Part shown: piece by piece, positions 20,722 through 29,723 of the stretch
Layout: every line of letters begins with the position of its first letter
How positions within the stretch are numbered: the stretch's first letter is position 1
NCBI RefSeq assembly: GCF_030063335.1
Contig: NZ_JASISW010000006.1
Span: 186,001 to 250,000 of the forward strand
Direction of reading: 5' to 3'
DNA from: Rhodococcus sp. G-MC3
GTDB lineage: Bacteria > Actinomycetota > Actinomycetes > Mycobacteriales > Mycobacteriaceae
Length of the DNA stretch: 64,000 nucleotides
Made by a program: the position numbers and the translations under genes
The notes under the pieces: generated by a model
Databases searched by the model: none
What the model saw: the letters and a program-made list of their open reading frames with translations, nothing else
What the model was told of the DNA's origin: nothing

Positions 20722-21017
20722 CGCTCTCCCTCACTTCTTGGTGGGTGGTAGCACTTCCCACCAGGTCTTCTAGCACCACAGGATCTAGTAACACGGGGTC
20801 GCTCGGCATAGAAGATGTCTCACGCCGACGTTGATGCGTCTACGCCTCCAGCTTCACTGTAGTTGGCTGGTGGTTCACGTGCCGACCCTCGGTCCCTCGA
20901 TTCGACGGCGGTTCCGACGAAGTGAGCGACTTATTTACCTGCTTACCGTTCATAACGCAGCTGGGCGCGGTTTCGTTTCCGTTTTTCTGTCCGCTGCTGG
21001 CGAACAGACAAATCGAG
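20722..21017. other. clpC-lysS intergenic region, no lsr2
   Basis: A 296-bp gap between lysS and clpC, both on the minus strand. No minus-strand reading frame resembles Lsr2, which needs about 340 bp and occupies this place in mycobacteria. The region should hold the clpC promoter; I cannot identify a ClgR-type operator with confidence. Confidence 0.7.
20987..21007 (-). terminator. Possible hairpin terminator after lysS
   Basis: CTGTCCGC (20987-20994) can pair with GCGAACAG (21000-21007) with one mismatch and a 5-nt loop, 10 bp past the lysS stop. No U-tract follows on the minus-strand transcript, so intrinsic termination is uncertain. Confidence 0.4.
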
Positions 21018-22541
21018 TCAGTTCTGGGGCTTCACAATCGGAAACAAGATCGTCTCGCGAATGCCGAGTCCGGTCAGCGCCATCAGCAATCGGTCGACGC
21101 CCATTCCGGTACCGGTGGTCGGGGGCATGCCCTGTTCCATCGCGGCCAGGAAGTCCTCGTCGAGCACCATGGCCTCATCGTCGCCAGCTGCAGCCTGACG
21201 CGCCTGATCCTCGAAACGCTCACGCTGGATGACAGGATCGACCAACTCGGAGTAGCCCGTGGCCAGTTCGAAACCGCGGATGTAGAGGTCCCACTTTTCG
21301 GTGACGCCGGGAATGCTGCGGTGCTGACGTGTCAGAGGGGACGTCTCGACAGGAAAATCTCTGACGAATGTCGGCGCGAACAGAGCGTTTCCGATCTGGT
21401 GCTCCCACAGTTCCTCGACGAGCTTGCCGTGGCCGTAGATGGGCTTGCCGTCCTTGCGGGGCACCTCGACTCCGACCTTCTCCGCCAGAGCGAGCAATTC
21501 TTCGACGGTGGTGTCAGGGGTGACGGTCACGCCGATCGACTCGGACAACGAGGGGTACATCTCCAGCGTCGTCCACTCGCCGCTCAAGTCATAGGTGGTG
21601 CCGTCGGGGAGAAGAACGATCTGAGTGCCGAGCGCAGCGTGCGCAACTTCTTGGATGAGTTCGCGCGTCATCTTCGCCGACTCGTCGTAGGTGCCGTACG
21701 CCTCGTAGGTTTCCAGCATCGCGAACTCCGGTGAGTGCGACGAGTCGGCGCCCTCGTTGCGGAAGTTACGGTTGATCTCGAAGACTTTCTCGATGCCGCC
21801 GACGACGCAGCGCTTGAGAAATAGCTCCGGCGCGATGCGCAGGTAGAGGTCTGTGTCCAACGCGTTGGAATGCGTGACGAACGGCCTCGCTGCTGCGCCG
21901 CCGTGCAGCGTCTGCAGCATCGGGGTCTCCACCTCGAGGAATCCACGGCGCTCGAGCGCATTGCGAAGTTCGCGTACGACGGCAATGCGCTTGCGCGCCA
22001 CCTCGCGTGCCTCGGGTCGGGTGATCAGATCCAGGTACCGCTGACGGATCCGAGTCTCTTCGTTGAGTTCCTTGTGCGCGACGGGGAGCGGGCGAAGAGC
22101 CTTGGAAGCGATCCTCCACGAGTCGGCCATGACGCTCAGCTCACCGCGACGGCTGGAAATGACCTCACCGTGGACGAAGACGAAGTCACCGAGGTCGACG
22201 TCGGCCTTCCAGGCTGCGAGTGCGTCCTCGCCGACGCCCGCGAGGCTGATCATGGCCTGCAGCTGGGTGCCGTCACCTTCCTGCAGCGTCGCGAAGCACA
22301 GTTTGCCGGTGTTGCGAACGAACATGACGCGTCCGGCTACCCCGACCAATCGACCGGTGGTGGTGTCTGCGTCGAGACTCGGGAAAAGGTCACGAACCTC
22401 ACGAAGAGAATGTGTACGCGCAACGGAGACCGGATAGGCCTCCCGCCCCTGCTCGATCAGCCGGTCCCGCTTGGCACGACGAATCCGTAGCTGTTCCGGA
22501 GTGTCGTCGATCGTGGGGGTAGCTGCGTCAGTCACAGGCAC
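21018..22541 (-). CDS. lysS: Lysyl-tRNA synthetase, class II
   Basis: Charges tRNA-Lys. The 507-residue protein has an OB-fold anticodon-binding domain (about 65-165) and a class II catalytic core with motif 2 [20 protein letters not shown] and motif 3 [16 protein letters not shown] start at 22541, giving VPVTDAATP; an internal GTG two codons later is possible. Its C terminus [12 protein letters not shown] is typical. It lies upstream of clpC and downstream of the cysteine dioxygenase/rhodanese pair. Confidence 0.97.
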   Translation of the reverse strand: MPVTDAATPTIDDTPEQLRIRRAKRDRLIEQGREAYPVSVARTHSLREVRDLFPSLDADTTTGRLVGVAGRVMFVRNTGKLCFATLQEGDGTQLQAMISLAGVGEDALAAWKADVDLGDFVFVHGEVISSRRGELSVMADSWRIASKALRPLPVAHKELNEETRIRQRYLDLITRPEAREVARKRIAVVRELRNALERRGFLEVETPMLQTLHGGAAARPFVTHSNALDTDLYLRIAPELFLKRCVVGGIEKVFEINRNFRNEGADSSHSPEFAMLETYEAYGTYDESAKMTRELIQEVAHAALGTQIVLLPDGTTYDLSGEWTTLEMYPSLSESIGVTVTPDTTVEELLALAEKVGVEVPRKDGKPIYGHGKLVEELWEHQIGNALFAPTFVRDFPVETSPLTRQHRSIPGVTEKWDLYIRGFELATGYSELVDPVIQRERFEDQARQAAAGDDEAMVLDEDFLAAMEQGMPPTTGTGMGVDRLLMALTGLGIRETILFPIVKPQN

Positions 22542-22574
22542 ACACTTTATCGGTCGTCCCCGTCAAAGACAGAA

Positions 22575-23030
22575 TCAGTGCGCGGTGACGGCCTCGGCCT
22601 CACGGACACAGTGTGTCGCCTTGGTCAGCACGCCGAGCAGGCCTGCGGCCTTGAGAGCCTGGTAGCCCCCGACCAGATCGGTTGCATTGCGCAGTCCGAG
22701 CTCCTGCAGCGACGCCGCCGCCAAACTGGAGGTGTAACCCTCCGAGCAGATGACGATCCACTCGACATCGTGGCTCGTGGCCGCAACGAGTCGCGCGTCG
22801 CTGGTGGGGTCGAGACGCCATTCGAGCACGTTGCGCTCAATCGCGAGGGCTCCAGGAAGTGTTCCCTCGACTGCGCGCTGCGCCTGCGGACGGATGTCGA
22901 CGACGATCGCGCCGCGCGCTACGGCGTCGCGTAGTCCGAAGACGGTGATTCGGTCGATCTTGGTGCGCGCCTGCTCCAGCATTTCGACGATAGTCATGCG
23001 CGAAAGCCCTTCGGGTTCGACGATAGTCAT
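22575..23030 (-). CDS. Rhodanese-domain protein
   Basis: Small single-domain rhodanese of 151 residues, probably a sulfurtransferase. The domain runs from about 30 to 135, with VVDIRPQAQRAVEGTLPGA in the first half and the active-site Cys in VICSEGYTSS. Two starts are possible because a 33-bp tandem duplication copied the Shine-Dalgarno and ATG: 23030, overlapping the cysteine dioxygenase stop (ATGA), or 22997, which lacks the extra 11 residues. Its pairing with cysteine dioxygenase suggests a role in cysteine-derived sulfur handling. Confidence 0.85.
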   Translation of the reverse strand: MTIVEPEGLSRMTIVEMLEQARTKIDRITVFGLRDAVARGAIVVDIRPQAQRAVEGTLPGALAIERNVLEWRLDPTSDARLVAATSHDVEWIVICSEGYTSSLAAASLQELGLRNATDLVGGYQALKAAGLLGVLTKATHCVREAEAVTAH

Positions 23031-23053
23031 GCGCGAAAGCCCTTCGGGTTCGA
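22983..23053. repeat. 33-bp tandem duplication at the cdo/rhodanese junction
   Basis: Two perfect 33-bp copies (22983-23015 and 23016-23048) followed by 5 further bases of a third. Each contains, on the minus strand, GAAGGG, a 9-nt spacer and ATGACTATCGTCGAA. In the rhodanese frame it repeats EPEGLSRMTIV; the other frame encodes the last residues and stop of cysteine dioxygenase. Confidence 0.9.
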
Positions 23054-23635
23054 TTCGGACTGCCCCTCGGCGTGGGGACCTTCCGGAAGGTCGGTGAGCT
23101 CGGTGCGGGTTCGGCGAAGTGCGGTCTTGTCTTTCACCTCGTAGTACGACATCGCCGTCAACGGCGGGGAGTACGCATGCACACTGAGCGTGGGCCCGGT
23201 GGAGATGGACGCCGGCGCCCGCATCACGTCGTGTACCCAACCGAGCGGGAACGACGCTTGATCGCCCGCATCGAGGCGACGGCGCTTCAAACCATCGCCC
23301 GCCCAACGGTATTCGACGAGCGATCCGCTCAGCACCGTTAGCGCCCCGAGCGAGCCCGCATGATCGTGGAGTTCGGTGGAACGGTCCGGAACCCAGCTGA
23401 TGAGCCAGACGTCGATGTCGTCGTCGGTGTGGAGACGGATGGACCACCGCTCCTCGGTCGGCCAGATGCCGCCACCGGGGAGGAGGTGATCGAAGCACCC
23501 TTCGAGGACCTCGGACGCACCCTGATCGGTGATCCGCAGCAGGTCATGGGGACGCAAACGCGTCGGAAGCGCCTGCGAGGCGATGGTTCGAGATCCAGAC
23601 AATGCGGATCCCGAAAATACAGGTGTGGAAAGCAT
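23027..23635 (-). CDS. Cysteine dioxygenase type I
   Basis: Cupin-fold non-haem iron enzyme oxidising L-cysteine to cysteine sulfinate. Iron ligands H90 and H92 (TELHDHAGS) and H135 (GWVHDV) are present in a protein of 202 residues, as in bacterial CDOs. The SYYEV segment near the C terminus may supply the conserved Tyr. It overlaps the rhodanese gene by 4 nt, so the two are probably translationally coupled. The pair sits between coaX and lysS, where mycobacteria carry only a short gene. Confidence 0.9.
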   Translation of the reverse strand: MLSTPVFSGSALSGSRTIASQALPTRLRPHDLLRITDQGASEVLEGCFDHLLPGGGIWPTEERWSIRLHTDDDIDVWLISWVPDRSTELHDHAGSLGALTVLSGSLVEYRWAGDGLKRRRLDAGDQASFPLGWVHDVMRAPASISTGPTLSVHAYSPPLTAMSYYEVKDKTALRRTRTELTDLPEGPHAEGQSESNPKGFRA

Positions 23636-23762
23636 GGAAACTTCTCCAGGGTAGGTAATTGAACGAGGCAGCGGTCAGCCTCGACAACACTCCTTGGATC
23701 CCATGCACGTCATCACGGACACGATTCTGACACAGGCTCAGGTTTTGCGCCAGCGCGGAATG

Positions 23763-23782
23763 GATCGCGCCCTAGCGCGATC
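23763..23782 (-). terminator. Perfect hairpin spanning the coaX stop codon
   Basis: GATCGCGC (23763-23770) and GCGCGATC (23775-23782) form a perfect 8-bp stem with a 4-nt loop CCTA that contains the coaX stop (TAG on the minus strand, 23772-23774). No U-tract follows. It may terminate or stabilise the long ftsH-to-coaX transcript. Confidence 0.45.
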
Positions 23783-24572
23783 GCCTCTTCGCAAGATTTC
23801 GTTCGTACACCAGCCGAAGCCCTTCCAGCGTCAGGTCCGGCTCATAGTGCTCGATCGAGGCGCTCTCACCCATGATCAGGGGCGCGCTGTCGCCCGTTCC
23901 GATCACCGCCACGTCCGAGCCTGAAAACTCCGGCAATTCACGCCTCACCCGGCCGACCAAACCGTCCACCAGGCCCGCGAAGCCGAAGACAGCACCCGCC
24001 TGCATGCACTCGACGGTGTTCTTCCCGACGACCGATCGTGGCCGGATCAGTTCGACGTCTCGGAGCGCGGCCGACCTCGACGACATCGCTGCAGCCGAGA
24101 TCTCGAGACCGGGCGCGATGGCACCACCGAGGAACTCGCCCTTCGCGGAGACGACGTCCACACACGTCGTCGTACCGAAATCTACTACGATGCAAGCACT
24201 TCCGTATAGATCGAACGCCGCGAGCGTGTTGACGATTCGATCCGCGCCGACCTCCTTCGGATTGTCCACGAGCAGTGGAACACCCGTACGAACACCGGGT
24301 TCGACGACGACGTGGGGAACATGCTTCCAATAGCGCTCCAGCATCGTCCGCATCTCCCGCAGCACCGACGGCACCGTCGAGAGCGCCGAAACACCAGTGA
24401 TCTGGTCGGCGTCGGCGCCGAGAAGACCACGGAACATCAGGGCCAACTCGTCGGCCGTCACCCTCGGATCGGTGCGCATTCGCCAGTCGCGCAACAACTT
24501 CGCATGATCTCCGCCACCACTGAACAAGCCGAGCGTCATCGACGTGTTTCGTATGTCGACCGCGAGGAGCAT
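23772..24572 (-). CDS. coaX: Type III pantothenate kinase
   Basis: Phosphorylates pantothenate, the first committed step of CoA synthesis. The 266-residue ASKHA-fold protein starts [17 protein letters not shown] (phosphate motif, in the DxRNT form seen in mycobacteria) and has [24 protein letters not shown] and [11 protein letters not shown]. It lies 2 bp downstream of panD at the end of the ftsH-fol-pan run, so three consecutive pantothenate-to-CoA genes are adjacent. Confidence 0.95.
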   Translation of the reverse strand: MLLAVDIRNTSMTLGLFSGGGDHAKLLRDWRMRTDPRVTADELALMFRGLLGADADQITGVSALSTVPSVLREMRTMLERYWKHVPHVVVEPGVRTGVPLLVDNPKEVGADRIVNTLAAFDLYGSACIVVDFGTTTCVDVVSAKGEFLGGAIAPGLEISAAAMSSRSAALRDVELIRPRSVVGKNTVECMQAGAVFGFAGLVDGLVGRVRRELPEFSGSDVAVIGTGDSAPLIMGESASIEHYEPDLTLEGLRLVYERNLAKRRSR

Positions 24573-24574
24573 CG

Positions 24575-25006
24575 CTAGACCAGCACTGAGTCGCCACGCA
24601 GCGTGCGCGGAGTGATCAGCCCAGAACCCTCCGGGGCGTACGCAGGATCAGAACCCAGCTCCAGTGGCTTGTTCTTCTCGTCGACAAACACCACCCGCGG
24701 GGCGTAATCGGCGCATTCCTGCTCGTTCATCACTCCGTAGGCGATGAGAATGACAAGATCACCTGGATTGACGAGATGTGCTGCAGCCCCATTGATTCCG
24801 ATGACACCGCTGCCACGTTCGCCGGTGATCACGTACGTCTCGAGCCGCGCACCGTTGTCGATGTCGACGATGGTCACCTGCTCGCCTTCGAGGAGATCAG
24901 CCGCCTCCATGAGATCCTGATCGACGGTGACCGATCCGACGTAGTGCAGGTCGGCGTGCGTCACCGTGGCGCGGTGGATCTTGGACTTCATCATCGTGCG
25001 AAACAT
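24575..25006 (-). CDS. panD: Aspartate 1-decarboxylase proenzyme
   Basis: Makes beta-alanine from aspartate using a pyruvoyl group formed by self-cleavage at G24-S25 in HYVGSVTVD. Catalytic-site residues K9, R54-type basic segment and Y58-type region ([11 protein letters not shown]) and the [12 protein letters not shown] motif are present. The 143-residue length matches actinobacterial proteins with a C-terminal extension. It lies 9 bp after panC. Confidence 0.96.
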   Translation of the reverse strand: MFRTMMKSKIHRATVTHADLHYVGSVTVDQDLMEAADLLEGEQVTIVDIDNGARLETYVITGERGSGVIGINGAAAHLVNPGDLVILIAYGVMNEQECADYAPRVVFVDEKNKPLELGSDPAYAPEGSGLITPRTLRGDSVLV

Positions 25007-25015
25007 GTTTTCTCC

Positions 25016-25918
25016 CTATGCTCTCGGGTCGTCTGGATATTCGAGGAAGCCGGTTCCGACGGCGACTCCGACGTTGTCGATCAATCGCGTCGTACCGACT
25101 TTCGCAGCCACGAGCAGGCGCCCGTCACCTCGCTCCGGCGGAGGACCGAGGTCGACCCCGCGCAACTCGAGGTAGTCCACCTTCACCTCGGGGACCGCCT
25201 CGAGGACGCCGCGCGCCGTCGCCAGAATTGCATCGGCTCCGCCTGCCGCAGCGTGTGCACCGGCAACCAGCGCAGCGGACAGAGCCATCGCCGCGCCGCG
25301 TCCGGCCGCATCGAGGTATCGGTTCCGAGAGGACAACGCGAGGCCGTCCTGCTCGCGCACCGTCGGTACCCCGAAGATCTTCACATCGAAGTTCAGATCG
25401 CGCACCATCTGCCGGATCAGCGTCAACTGCTGATAATCCTTTTCGCCGAAGTATGCGGCGTGCGGCGCCGCGATCTGGAGCAATTTCGCCACGACAGTGA
25501 GCATCCCGGCGAAATGAGTCGGACGGCTAGCGCCTTCGAGTTCGGCGCCGAGCGGCCCTGCGTGCACGGTCGTGCGTGGACCGGCCGGGTACATGTCGGT
25601 CGCAGACGGCGCGAAGACGACCTCGACGCCTTCCTCGCGGAGCAGTTCGACGTCGGCGTCGAGGGTCCGCGGGTACGCGTCGAGATCCTCACCGACCCCG
25701 AACTGCAGTGGGTTCACGAAGATGGACACGATCACTACCGAGCCAGTCCGCTTCGCTTGCCGCACGAGATGGATGTGACCGGCGTGCAGCGCACCCATCG
25801 TCGGCACGAGAGCGACGGTTTTGCCCACGCTACGAAGGGCTTTCGATACCGAGGTAACCACCGCCGGATCGTGATGAACCGTGAGCTCCCCCGCCTTGAA
25901 GCTACCTGCCAGGGTCAT
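25016..25918 (-). CDS. panC: Pantothenate synthetase
   Basis: ATP-dependent ligase joining pantoate and beta-alanine. The 300-residue protein has the HxGH-type motif in [16 protein letters not shown], the FVNPLQF pantoate-binding segment, [10 protein letters not shown], and the KMSKS-like SSRNRYL. It overlaps the upstream DUF2520 gene by 4 nt and is followed by panD, which supplies beta-alanine. Confidence 0.97.
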   Translation of the reverse strand: MTLAGSFKAGELTVHHDPAVVTSVSKALRSVGKTVALVPTMGALHAGHIHLVRQAKRTGSVVIVSIFVNPLQFGVGEDLDAYPRTLDADVELLREEGVEVVFAPSATDMYPAGPRTTVHAGPLGAELEGASRPTHFAGMLTVVAKLLQIAAPHAAYFGEKDYQQLTLIRQMVRDLNFDVKIFGVPTVREQDGLALSSRNRYLDAAGRGAAMALSAALVAGAHAAAGGADAILATARGVLEAVPEVKVDYLELRGVDLGPPPERGDGRLLVAAKVGTTRLIDNVGVAVGTGFLEYPDDPRA

Positions 25919-26829
25919 CGTTCACCTTCCAGAAATTCGACGAGTTCGGCTTTGGCGCCGACCCGCTGTGCCGATCGCAACGACAGGGCGCGGTATCCCT
26001 CCGCGATGCGTGGGTCCACCTCGTTCAGCACATCGAGATGCTTGTGCACCGCAGCGAGATCTCCGCGCGCCACCGGTCCCGTCAGAGCGCCTTGACCACG
26101 CCTCAGCGCATTCTCCAGCGCAGCAGTGACAAGTGGAGCCAGAACACGTTGTGCCGCTTCGGGTTCGGTGTCCATGCCAGGGAAGCCAGGGCCGTCGAGC
26201 GCAACCCCCAAGGCGTCGACAGCGTCGGCGATGAGGGTGACGAGATGATTCGATCCGTGCGCGAGCGCCGCGTGATAGAGCGTGCGTCTCTCCTCGGCCA
26301 CGTGGACAGGTTCGCCGCCCAGCTCGAGTACCAACGCCTGCGCCACCGCATACCCGATTTCGTCGGCTGCGGTAATCCCGAAGCATGCAGACGCCAGACG
26401 GTCGGTGTCCTCTGGATAGCCGGAGAAGGTCATGGCCGGGTGGATCGCCAACGGAACTGCACCGCATGCGGTCAGGGGTGCCAGTACCGCGATGCCGTTG
26501 GCTCCCGAGGTGTGCGCGACGAGCTTGCCGGGTGCAATCGCGCCGGTGGCAGCCAACCCTGTTGCAATCGAACCGAGTTCGGTATCGGGAACCGCGAGAA
26601 TCAACAACTCGGCCCGCCTGGCCACCTCGTCGACCGGCAGAATCTGGGTATCGGGCAGGCGCGTGCGCGCACGATGACGCGAATCCTCCGATACCGCCGA
26701 ACACCCGACGACCAAGTGCCCGACGCGCTCGAGAGCTTCGCCGAGAGCCGTGCCCACGCGCCCCGCACCGACGATTCCCACCGTCAAGCGGGCAGGGGCG
26801 GGATCGACAGTGAACTCAGGTGAGGTCAC
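25915..26829 (-). CDS. Rossmann-like and DUF2520 domain oxidoreductase-like protein
   Basis: Conserved 304-residue protein equivalent to Rv3603c. An N-terminal NAD(P)-binding motif [13 protein letters not shown] is followed by the DUF2520 helical domain containing [26 protein letters not shown] and LTGPVARGD. It resembles ketopantoate reductase-type folds, and its invariant place before panC suggests a role in pantothenate supply; this is inference. The GTG at 26829 is chosen because GAGGAA precedes it closely; the longer reading from 26901 adds an unlike segment. Confidence 0.88.
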   Translation of the reverse strand: MTSPEFTVDPAPARLTVGIVGAGRVGTALGEALERVGHLVVGCSAVSEDSRHRARTRLPDTQILPVDEVARRAELLILAVPDTELGSIATGLAATGAIAPGKLVAHTSGANGIAVLAPLTACGAVPLAIHPAMTFSGYPEDTDRLASACFGITAADEIGYAVAQALVLELGGEPVHVAEERRTLYHAALAHGSNHLVTLIADAVDALGVALDGPGFPGMDTEPEAAQRVLAPLVTAALENALRRGQGALTGPVARGDLAAVHKHLDVLNEVDPRIAEGYRALSLRSAQRVGAKAELVEFLEGER

Positions 26830-26970
26830 CGAACTTCCTCTCGTTCGTTCCAGTCCCGCTGTGCGGGTACCGGACGTTCTGGCAAAAGGATAGCGACACA
26901 TGTGCGCTATTGGCCACGCCGCCGAGCAGTGATCTACTTCACCATCGCTGTGGGCCGGGTATTCCGCCGC

Positions 26971-28260
26971 TCAGTCCGCGCGTCGACGATGACGGCGCTC
27001 GGATGGTTCTGCATCGCCGGACTGCATCCCTGCGAGTATCTCGGCGACAGAACGACCATTCGAGTGTGCTCCCGACGCCCCATCGTCCTGCGCCTCCGCG
27101 CGGCGCCTGCGCCGCGGGCGCGAATCGGGCAAATCCTGGGCCGGCGACGCGTCCTGCGGCGGATCAGCGGATGCAGAAGTCGGTTCAGCAGGAGCCTGCG
27201 ATTCAGGAGGAGCCTGCGACTCTTCGACCGGCGCCGATTCGATAACACCGCGTTCGTCGAATGCCGCGGGCTCGAAAGACTGGGACTCGAAGGACTGGGG
27301 CTCATCGGACTGGGACTCGACGGACTGGGGCTCGGGATCGTCAACCGGCGTCGACTCGAACGGGGGCTCAGAAGCAGGTGCCGACGCGGCATAGCCATTG
27401 CCCTGCCCGAACGAGTAGGACTGGGCCGCAGTCTCAGCTGACCGGCTAGCGTCGAGGGCAGCGCGATCGGGCTCGGCAGGAACCCGAGGAGGCGTCGGCG
27501 TACGTCTGCCTCCACCTGGTGCACGAGGTTCGCCGCGTCGAGATTCATGTTCCCGCGGCGCACTCGTCGGGGAGTCGTCGCCGATCGGTTCGTCGAAGAA
27601 GAGCACGGAGGTTTCTGCCGTCACCGGTTCGTCGTACGGCGTAGCGATGCCGGCCATCGAGCTTTCGGCGACCGCGGGGCTGGGCGACTCGTCGACCGAC
27701 CTGCCGTTCACAACACCCGGCTGGGAGGATCGCCCGGGCACGTACAGACCTGAAGGCGCAGGCTGGTAGCTGTCGTAGGTCCGCCTACCGCCCAATTCCT
27801 GCATTCTGGTCGCATCGGCTCGAAGCGCGGCCCGTTCGGTGGGCAAATTTCCATCGAACAAGACTTGGAGGTGTTCACGCAGATGCGCAAGTTCCGCGCG
27901 GAGCGCAGCCACTTCACTCGTCTCGATCTGCACTTCACTGCGCACGCGAGCCTCGACACCCAGTTCGTATTCACGACGGGCGGAGATCTCACGTGCGAGT
28001 TGGAGCTCGTAGACGGTCTGCAGATCTTTGGCCTTGGTCTTGTCCGCGACCGCTTCTCTGCGGTACTTGGTCATCGCGAACGCACCGACGATCGCGGCCC
28101 ACAGCGCCGTTACCAGGCCCACTCGGAGCCATTGGACGTTTTCGCTGAACAGGAGAAGCATGCTGGCGACGATGCCGAACACGACCAAGGCTGCGATGAA
28201 CAGCTGGCTCGCACTGCGCCGCGAGCGGCGGCCGGCTTTCGCGCGAGTCGGTTGGGTCAT
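26971..28260 (-). CDS. Membrane protein with coiled coil and acidic/proline-rich tail (Rv3604c type)
   Basis: Conserved but uncharacterised 429-residue protein. A basic N terminus (RAKAGRRSRR) precedes two transmembrane helices (about 19-40 and 47-64), then a coiled-coil region rich in Glu, Arg and Leu (about 70-140), and a long disordered tail with repeated SQSFE/DEPQSFES units ending in a basic RRHRRRAD. The family may be DUF6779, from memory. The ATG at 28260 overlaps the end of the DUF3180 reading frame. An envelope or cell-division scaffold role would fit the topology but is not shown. Confidence 0.8.
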   Translation of the reverse strand: MTQPTRAKAGRRSRRSASQLFIAALVVFGIVASMLLLFSENVQWLRVGLVTALWAAIVGAFAMTKYRREAVADKTKAKDLQTVYELQLAREISARREYELGVEARVRSEVQIETSEVAALRAELAHLREHLQVLFDGNLPTERAALRADATRMQELGGRRTYDSYQPAPSGLYVPGRSSQPGVVNGRSVDESPSPAVAESSMAGIATPYDEPVTAETSVLFFDEPIGDDSPTSAPREHESRRGEPRAPGGGRRTPTPPRVPAEPDRAALDASRSAETAAQSYSFGQGNGYAASAPASEPPFESTPVDDPEPQSVESQSDEPQSFESQSFEPAAFDERGVIESAPVEESQAPPESQAPAEPTSASADPPQDASPAQDLPDSRPRRRRRAEAQDDGASGAHSNGRSVAEILAGMQSGDAEPSERRHRRRAD

Positions 28261-28835
28261 GACACCAAGGGTAGCTGGCGAATCGCCAGAGAAAGGCGAA
28301 GCGGGATTGTGGTTCGCCACAAGAGACCGACAGAAGAAGGTCGAAAATAACGTTTCAGGTGGCGTCGTCGGCGCGGTCGCTCGGCGTTCGGCGTTCGGCA
28401 GCAATGTTCGAGCCACAGCGCGGCCCCGACCAGCGCGACCCCTGCAACGAGCCCGACCCATGCTCCCACCCGATCGTGAGATGCAGCACGCACTGTCGAC
28501 GACAGCGGCAACACATGTAGAAGGAACCCGGTCCACACACCCGAGATGACAGCACCCACCAGCGCCGATGCTTTGGCAAGAGCAAGTGTCCTGGCAACGG
28601 TGATCGGATGCAGTTGCCGCGGACCGTCACCGATCCGGCTACCACCAATGCGGGAACGAACGAAGAAACCGAACCCGAGTTCGATCACCGCGACCGCATA
28701 CAGGGAAGCCCCGGCCAACGCTCCTATCGGCGGAACAGACCCGTAGAACGACCGAACCAGCAACCACGTCGCCACTGCTGCGATCACCGCGAGCCCGACG
28801 AGATCCCACGCTTTCGTGGCCTTCATCTCGTTCAC
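28257..28835 (-). CDS. DUF3180 membrane protein, C terminus probably frameshifted
   Basis: Conserved small membrane protein of the Rv3605c type with four predicted helices (AWDLVGLAVIAAVATWLLVR, IGALAGASLYAVAVIELG, ASALVGAVISGVWTGFLLH, VGAWVGLVAGVALVGAALW). The start is taken as the GTG at 28835 overlapping the folK stop; the ATG at 28826 is also possible. After EHCCRTP the frame continues into an arginine-rich tail to 28257. A 7-bp tandem duplication at 28383-28396 lies exactly there. Without it the protein would end PSDRADDAT at 28355, about 157 residues, close to the mycobacterial length as I recall it. Function unknown. Confidence 0.75.
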   Translation of the reverse strand: MNEMKATKAWDLVGLAVIAAVATWLLVRSFYGSVPPIGALAGASLYAVAVIELGFGFFVRSRIGGSRIGDGPRQLHPITVARTLALAKASALVGAVISGVWTGFLLHVLPLSSTVRAASHDRVGAWVGLVAGVALVGAALWLEHCCRTPNAERPRRRRHLKRYFRPSSVGLLWRTTIPLRLSLAIRQLPLVS

Positions 28836-29341
28836 TCGGGCGTGTCCAGCCTCAGATCGGTGCGCGAGACCGACGATATTTCGTCGTCCGGCAACGACCC
28901 CAACCACGCGGCGACCGGTCGAACATCGCTACCGACGTTCAGCGAGGCATCAGGATCGACGTCGAGCCATGGAACCAGCACGAAGGCTCGCTGGTGGGCG
29001 CGCGGGTGCGGAAGTGTCAACTCGGGATCGGTGCTGATGACGTCGTCACACACGACGATGTCGACGTCGAGGCTCCTCGGCCCCCAGCGCTCGATCCTCA
29101 GCCGGTCCGCCGCTTGCTCCCGCTCGCCCGCGAACACGAGCCAATCCCTCGCATCTCGATCCGGATCCTCGGCCACGATGACGGCGTTGAGGAAATCCTG
29201 CTGCTCGACGCCGCCCCACGGAGCCGACACATACACCGGCGACACCGAGATCACGCGATCACCGAGTTCGGCAGTAACCGAACGCAGGTGGGCCAGCGAG
29301 TCACCGACGTTGCTTCCGATCGACAACACCACACGAGTCAC
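28832..29341 (-). CDS. folK: 6-hydroxymethyl-7,8-dihydropterin pyrophosphokinase
   Basis: Folate-pathway kinase that activates the pterin for FolP. The 169-residue protein from the GTG at 29341 begins VTRVVLSIGSNVGDS and has YVSAPWGGVEQQDFLN and the signature RWGPRSLDVDI, with the usual LPHPRAHQRAFVL near the end. GGAAG stands about 8 nt before this start. It lies 16 bp after folB and overlaps the DUF3180 start by 4 nt. Confidence 0.95.
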   Translation of the reverse strand: MTRVVLSIGSNVGDSLAHLRSVTAELGDRVISVSPVYVSAPWGGVEQQDFLNAVIVAEDPDRDARDWLVFAGEREQAADRLRIERWGPRSLDVDIVVCDDVISTDPELTLPHPRAHQRAFVLVPWLDVDPDASLNVGSDVRPVAAWLGSLPDDEISSVSRTDLRLDTPE

Positions 29342-29357
29342 GACGCACTTCCGAACA

Positions 29358-29723
29358 TCACGAAGCCCGAGTTCGGTGTGCCACCACGGCAACATCCTCG
29401 AACGACAGCGGAATCGGCGCCGATGGCTTGTGCAGAACTACCTCGACAGCGTCGACGCGCTCGTCCTGCATCACGGTATCGGCGATCTCCGCAGCAACAG
29501 TTTCGATGAGGTCTCGGGGTGGGCCGGCGATGATGGTCGCCGCAGCCTCGGCAAGTTCCCCGTAGTGCATCGTGGCAGTCAGGTCGTCCGTGGCGGCGGC
29601 AGGCTTCAGATCCATCCACACCGTTATGTCGACCACGAAGTCTTGGCCGTCACGTTTTTCGAAGTCGAAAACTCCGTGTCGTCCCCGAACTTTCAGCCCG
29701 CGCAACTCGATTCGATCGCTCAT
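29358..29723 (-). CDS. folB: Dihydroneopterin aldolase
   Basis: Folate-pathway enzyme releasing glycolaldehyde from dihydroneopterin. The 121-residue sequence has [19 protein letters not shown] at the N terminus, [26 protein letters not shown] and a late [12 protein letters not shown] carrying the catalytic Lys. It starts with ATG at 29723 overlapping the folP stop by 4 nt. Confidence 0.95.
   Translation of the reverse strand: MSDRIELRGLKVRGRHGVFDFEKRDGQDFVVDITVWMDLKPAAATDDLTATMHYGELAEAAATIIAGPPRDLIETVAAEIADTVMQDERVDAVEVVLHKPSAPIPLSFEDVAVVAHRTRAS

Noticed and set aside
18565-20751. A 728-codon open frame on the plus strand opposite clpC
   Set aside because: It is the antisense shadow of the highly conserved, codon-biased clpC gene; its product is rich in V/E/L/D repeats with no domain.
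26934-27563. A 209-codon Arg/Pro/Ser-rich minus-strand frame overlapping the Rv3604c-type gene
   Set aside because: Same strand but a different frame of the repetitive tail; the conserved protein with its membrane helices runs in the other frame.
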